From: Elusimicrobiota bacterium
GTDB taxonomy: Bacteria; Elusimicrobiota; Endomicrobiia; Endomicrobiales; Endomicrobiaceae
Reading direction: 5' to 3'
Length of the DNA stretch: 9,412 nt
Assembly (NCBI GenBank): GCA_031256695.1
Contig: JAIRQB010000119.1
Span: forward strand, 1-9,412
This document shows positions 6,035-9,412 of the stretch, piece by piece (within the stretch, counting starts at the first letter, position 1; each line of letters opens with the position of its first letter). The notes under the pieces are model-generated. The model saw only the letters and a list, made by a program, of their open reading frames with translations. It was not told the DNA's origin and made no database searches. The position numbers and the translations under genes are program-made.

Positions 6035-7790
6035 AACAAAAACTGAAGAAAAGAAAGAAATAAGATTAAACGGAGCCGCAGTCTCGGCGGGAATTGCCAT
6101 AGGCAAAGTCTTTTTAGCGGACACCTATCAGCATTGTCCGCCTTATCGTGAAATTCCAAAAGAGTTAAGGCAAAAAGAAATGGACAGGTTTAAAACTGCC
6201 GTAAAGCAAACTAAAACTGATTTTAAAGCGACTTATACAAAAATATACGAGAGACTCGGCAAAAATTATGCGAAGATAGCCGACGCTCACATTTTGATTT
6301 TAGAAGACCCCGCCTTGCAAAAGAAAACGCAAGACTTGATAAAAAACGGCTCAAACGCCGAATATGCCGTCTATAAAACGATGGAAGAATTTATCGTCTC
6401 TCTTGACTCTTTGCAAGACGAATATTTCAGAGACAGACGTTTTGATTTGCAAGATGTCTGCAAAAAACTAATTGACAATTTAAGCGGACAGAATAAATCT
6501 AAATTGTCTTCTCTCGGCTCTGATTCCATAATAGCGGCTCACAATTTGACTCCCGCAGACACAGTCGCTATGAGAGAGCAATTTATAAAAGGCTTTGCCA
6601 CAGACATCGGCGGAAAAACTTCTCACACGGCTATAGTTGCGCGCGGCTTCGGAATTCCCGCTGTAGTAGGGCTTAAAAATTTATCCGCAATAGTTAAAAA
6701 CGGGGATGCCATAATAATAGACGGCAATAGAGGAATAGCGATAGTAAATCCGCTAAAAGAGACTGTTGCTTTTTATGAAAAAGAATTTGAGATTTGGAAT
6801 GACGAATATAAGGGGCTTGAAAAATTAAAGGACTTGCCGTCTGAAACTAAAGACGGCGTCAAAATCGCCGTCTTGGCTAATATAGACAGCCCGGAAGAGG
6901 CTGAAAACACCGCCAAGCAAGGCATAAAAGGCATAGGTCTTTACAGGACGGAATTTTTATATTTTAACCGCTCCGATATGCCTTCAGAAGAAGAACATTT
7001 TGAAAATTATAAAAAAGCCGCTGAAAGCGTTTCGCCTTTTGAAACAATAATTAGGACATTGGATTTAGGCGGCGACAAATTATTTCAGATGGGGCTTTTA
7101 AATACAGACGAAGAAAATAATCCTTTTATGGGGCTGCGCGCCATAAGGCTATGCTTAAAATTCCCAAAAATGTTTAAAGAACAAATCAGAGGAATTTTAA
7201 GGGCTTCCGCTTTTGGAAAAATCAAAATAATGTATCCGATGATTTCAGGCATAGAGGAATTGAAAGCGGCGAATAATTTATTAGAGGAAGCCAAAGAAAG
7301 TTTGCGGAAAGCAAATGAGAAATTTGACGAAAATATAGAAGTAGGGGCAATGATAGAAGTGCCTTCAGCGGCGGTAATTACAGACCTGTTGGCTAAAGAG
7401 TTGGATTTTGTCTCCATAGGCACTAATGACTTAATCCAATATACTTTGGCAGTTGACAGAGTAAATGAAGATGTCGCATATCTCTATGACCCTATCCACC
7501 CTTCAATTATCAGGCTTTTAAAACAAATCATAGACGGCGCTGTAAATGCCGGCATAAAATCCGCTATGTGCGGAGAGATGGCAGGCGACCCTTTTTATAC
7601 TCCTCTCCTTTTAGGTTTAGGGCTTAAAGAATTCAGCGTCTCGCCGATTCAATCGGCTAAAATAAAAAAAGTAATCAGAGCCGTCAAAATATCAGATATG
7701 CAAGGGCTTGCCGATGAAATTTTAAAATGCGGCGACAGGAATATTACTGAAGAATTGCTCAACAATATAAAGAAAACTATAAATGTCTAA
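6027..7790 (+). CDS. ptsI: PTS Enzyme I (PEP-protein phosphotransferase)
   Basis: This cytoplasmic enzyme (587 aa) takes phosphate from phosphoenolpyruvate and transfers it to HPr, starting the PTS chain. After a lysine-rich start, RLNGAAVSAGIAIGKVFL (13-30) is the typical N-terminal strand. The HPr-binding helical domain covers about 35-150, including DAHILILEDP (86-95). The phosphohistidine block GGKTSHTAIVARGFGIPAVVG (195-215) has His200. The PEP-binding barrel shows GIGLYRTEFLY (302-312) with Arg307, RTLDLGGDK (343-351), MYPMIS (402-407), EVPSA (444-448), IGTNDLIQYTLAVDR (464-478) and CGEMAGD (515-521) with the catalytic Cys515. Length is close to the usual 570-580 and every key residue is present. 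It overlaps ptsH by 8 bases and lepA by 8 bases. No nitrogen-type GAF domain is present, so this is a carbohydrate-type Enzyme I rather than EI-Ntr. Confidence 0.97.
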   Translation: MNKTKTEEKKEIRLNGAAVSAGIAIGKVFLADTYQHCPPYREIPKELRQKEMDRFKTAVKQTKTDFKATYTKIYERLGKNYAKIADAHILILEDPALQKKTQDLIKNGSNAEYAVYKTMEEFIVSLDSLQDEYFRDRRFDLQDVCKKLIDNLSGQNKSKLSSLGSDSIIAAHNLTPADTVAMREQFIKGFATDIGGKTSHTAIVARGFGIPAVVGLKNLSAIVKNGDAIIIDGNRGIAIVNPLKETVAFYEKEFEIWNDEYKGLEKLKDLPSETKDGVKIAVLANIDSPEEAENTAKQGIKGIGLYRTEFLYFNRSDMPSEEEHFENYKKAAESVSPFETIIRTLDLGGDKLFQMGLLNTDEENNPFMGLRAIRLCLKFPKMFKEQIRGILRASAFGKIKIMYPMISGIEELKAANNLLEEAKESLRKANEKFDENIEVGAMIEVPSAAVITDLLAKELDFVSIGTNDLIQYTLAVDRVNEDVAYLYDPIHPSIIRLLKQIIDGAVNAGIKSAMCGEMAGDPFYTPLLLGLGLKEFSVSPIQSAKIKKVIRAVKISDMQGLADEILKCGDRNITEELLNNIKKTINV

Positions 7791-9412
7791 TATAAGAAAT
7801 TTTTGCATCATAGCGCATATAGACCACGGCAAAAGCACTCTCGCCGACAGGCTTTTAGAATACACTCAAACAATTTCTAAAAGAGAGATGAAAGAACAAA
7901 TTCTTGACGGTATGGAACTTGAGCGAGAGAGAGGCATCACTATCAAGGCAAAAGCCGTCCGTATGGATTATGAAGACAAAGACGGGAAAAAATATATTTT
8001 GAATTTAATAGACACGCCGGGTCACGTAGATTTCACATATGAAGTTTCAAGGGCTTTAGCCGCCTGCGAAGGCGCTTTATTAGTAATAGACGCCGCCCAA
8101 GGCGTTGAAGCGCAAACCCTCGCTAACACTCTCCTTGCAAAAGGCGCAAATCTTAAAATCATTCCCATCATAAACAAAATAGACTTGCCTACAGCCGATA
8201 TAAACAATGCCCAAGAGCAGATGAAAGAAGGGCTTGAAATTGAAGGAGAGCCTATACTTGCGAGCGCCAAAGACGGTATCGGCATAGATGAGATTTTAGA
8301 CAGCATTGTCAAAAATATACCGCCTGCGGAAGTGAAATGCGATGCTCCGCTGTCTGCATTGATTTTTGATTCTTTTTACGACTCTTATAGAGGCGTCGTG
8401 GCTATCGTCAGGGTTTTTGACGGACAGATAAAAAAAGGAATGAAAATAAAACTTATGGCAAGCGCCGCCGAATATGAAGTTTTAGAGACGGGCTTTATGA
8501 AATTAAAAACTGTTGAGGCTGATGTTTTGTCTTCGGGCGAAGTCGGCTATATTGTAGCGGGCATAAAAGATATAAGAGATATAAAGATAGGCGACACTAT
8601 TACAGAGAGCGCAAACCCCACAAAAAATCCGCATTCAGGCTATAAAGAAATAAATCCTTTTGTCTTTGCCGGTCTCTATCCTTATAACACTTCCGACTAT
8701 GACGGGTTAAAAAACGCTTTAGAAAAACTAAAACTCTCTGACGCTTCCTTAACTTATACGGCTGAAGTTTCAGCCGCTTTGGGCTTTGGTTTCCGCTGCG
8801 GTTTTTTAGGCTCTCTGCATTTAGAAATAGTAAGGGAAAGATTAGAGAGAGAATTCAATTTAAATCTTTTGGCTACAGCGCCCAATGTAGTCTATGACGT
8901 AAAAGTTAAAAATAAAATATCTGCTATAGACAATCCCGCTAAATTCCCCTCTTATAGCGATATAGAGGAAATTTGGGAGCCATATGTGGAGGCTTCAATA
9001 ATTTCCCCCGTAGAATATATAGGCGCTGTCTTTGAATTGTGCAGAAAGAAAAGAGGCAAACAAGTTTTAATGAAATATATAAATGTCAAAACCGTCCTCT
9101 TAAAATATCATCTGCCCCTTGCTGAAATAATAATAGGCTTTTACGACGGGCTGAAATCAGTTTCAAAAGGATACGCTTCTTTTGATTATAAGCATATAGA
9201 AAAGCAATTAGGCGATTTGGCAAAACTTGAAATACTTATAAATTCTCAAGTCATAGACGCTTTCTCAATAATAGTTCACAAAGACAAAGCGCAAAACGCC
9301 GCTTATTATTTGACTGAAAAGTTAAAAGAAATCATTCCGCGCCATTTATTTGAAGTTCCAATACAAGCCCGGCTCAACAATAAAATAATAGCGCGTCAGA
9401 CAATATCTGCCG
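7783..9412 (+). CDS. lepA: Elongation factor 4 (LepA), 3' end outside window
   Basis: This is the ribosome-binding GTPase LepA/EF4, which acts during translation and has been linked to back-translocation and to ribosome biogenesis. The frame is open from the ATG at 7783 to the window edge, giving 543 residues of the usual 595-600, so about 55 C-terminal residues are missing. The GTPase motifs are all visible: AHIDHGKST (11-19), RGITIK (50-55), DTPGH (77-81), NKID (131-134) and SAK (161-163). Domain II follows at about 185-275. LepA-specific blocks are PFVFAGLYP (292-300), ALGFGFRCGFLGSLHLEIVRERLE (332-355) and ATAPNVVYDV (364-373). The last visible part, VPIQARLNNKIIARQTISA, begins the LepA-specific C-terminal domain. 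The start overlaps the end of ptsI by 8 bases with only a weak upstream AAAGAAA, so translation is probably coupled to Enzyme I. The gene looks intact and is a core gene rather than PTS-related by function. Confidence 0.96.
   Translation, partial: MSNIRNFCIIAHIDHGKSTLADRLLEYTQTISKREMKEQILDGMELERERGITIKAKAVRMDYEDKDGKKYILNLIDTPGHVDFTYEVSRALAACEGALLVIDAAQGVEAQTLANTLLAKGANLKIIPIINKIDLPTADINNAQEQMKEGLEIEGEPILASAKDGIGIDEILDSIVKNIPPAEVKCDAPLSALIFDSFYDSYRGVVAIVRVFDGQIKKGMKIKLMASAAEYEVLETGFMKLKTVEADVLSSGEVGYIVAGIKDIRDIKIGDTITESANPTKNPHSGYKEINPFVFAGLYPYNTSDYDGLKNALEKLKLSDASLTYTAEVSAALGFGFRCGFLGSLHLEIVRERLEREFNLNLLATAPNVVYDVKVKNKISAIDNPAKFPSYSDIEEIWEPYVEASIISPVEYIGAVFELCRKKRGKQVLMKYINVKTVLLKYHLPLAEIIIGFYDGLKSVSKGYASFDYKHIEKQLGDLAKLEILINSQVIDAFSIIVHKDKAQNAAYYLTEKLKEIIPRHLFEVPIQARLNNKIIARQTISA

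Larger units (their letters stand above)
1..9412 (+). other. Putative single operon, rapZ to lepA
   Basis: All ten genes run the same way. The junctions are: rapZ/yvcK overlap of 4 bases (439-442), yvcK/EIIA overlap of 8 (1382-1389), EIIA/EIIB gap of 10 (1784-1793), EIIB/GH57 overlap of 14 (2284-2297), GH57/EIIC overlap of 4 (4341-4344), EIIC/EIID gap of 1 (4983), EIID/HPr gap of 1 (5764), HPr/EI overlap of 8 (6027-6034) and EI/lepA overlap of 8 (7783-7790). There is no room between genes for a promoter or a rho-independent terminator, so the operon promoter must lie before base 1 and its end beyond base 9412. That the genes share one transcript is inferred from this spacing. Confidence 0.8.

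Noticed and set aside
8022..8312. Antisense open frame within lepA, and similar minus-strand frames elsewhere (for example 1769-2110, 5746-6159, 7085-7423).
   Set aside because: They oppose well-conserved genes, show no recognisable motif and have the low-complexity look of shadow frames.
1..9412. CRISPR arrays, tRNA or rRNA genes, insertion sequences, attachment sites and tandem repeats.
   Set aside because: The window is filled by conserved protein genes from edge to edge and no such structure was seen on reading.

Overview
The window is one densely packed, rightward block of ten genes with no antisense gene and no gap longer than 10 bases. It is AT-rich by eye, with heavy use of ATA, TTA and AAA codons. 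In order it holds: rapZ (5' end outside the window), yvcK, a mannose-family PTS EIIA, EIIB, a cytoplasmic GH57 alpha-glucan enzyme, PTS EIIC, PTS EIID, HPr (ptsH), Enzyme I (ptsI) and lepA (3' end outside the window). Neighbouring genes overlap by 4 to 14 bases or are separated by 1 to 10 bases, so the block reads as a single translationally coupled operon.

Organism: certainly bacterial. HPr carries both His15 and Ser46, and it sits downstream of rapZ and a mannose-type EIIA. This recalls the hprK-rapZ-EIIA-HPr-EI clusters of deltaproteobacteria and other Gram-negative-type phyla. The rapZ-yvcK pair recalls the Firmicute rapZ-yvcK-whiA-crh cluster, but no whiA is present. The AT-rich coding, the GH57 enzyme and the complete mannose PTS would fit an anaerobic, possibly gut-associated, fermentative lineage such as Elusimicrobiota (Elusimicrobium/Endomicrobium-like). 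That placement is a guess from gene content, not a sequence match.

Layout: 1-1389 is the regulatory part. RapZ belongs to the family controlling amino-sugar synthesis in enterobacteria, and YvcK is a UDP-sugar-binding factor of central carbon and envelope metabolism. 1382-2297 encodes the soluble sugar-specific PTS domains, EIIA and EIIB, as separate proteins. 2284-4344 is the GH57 glucanotransferase/amylase, placed between the soluble and membrane subunits of the permease. 4341-5763 encodes the membrane subunits EIIC and EIID. 5765-7790 encodes the general PTS phosphocarriers HPr and EI. From 7783 lepA (elongation factor 4) begins.

How they work together: the window encodes a complete phosphate chain, PEP to EI (His200), HPr (His15), EIIA (His9), EIIB (His13) and then the sugar entering through EIIC/EIID. 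Beside it are two regulators linked to amino-sugar and cell-envelope metabolism and one enzyme that remodels maltodextrin or glycogen. No transcription factor, sugar-phosphate isomerase or kinase is present, so the imported sugar cannot be read from the context. The points most worth checking are the GH57 gene inside the permease genes, an EIIC that seems to lack its C-terminal membrane region, and the rapZ-yvcK-PTS arrangement.
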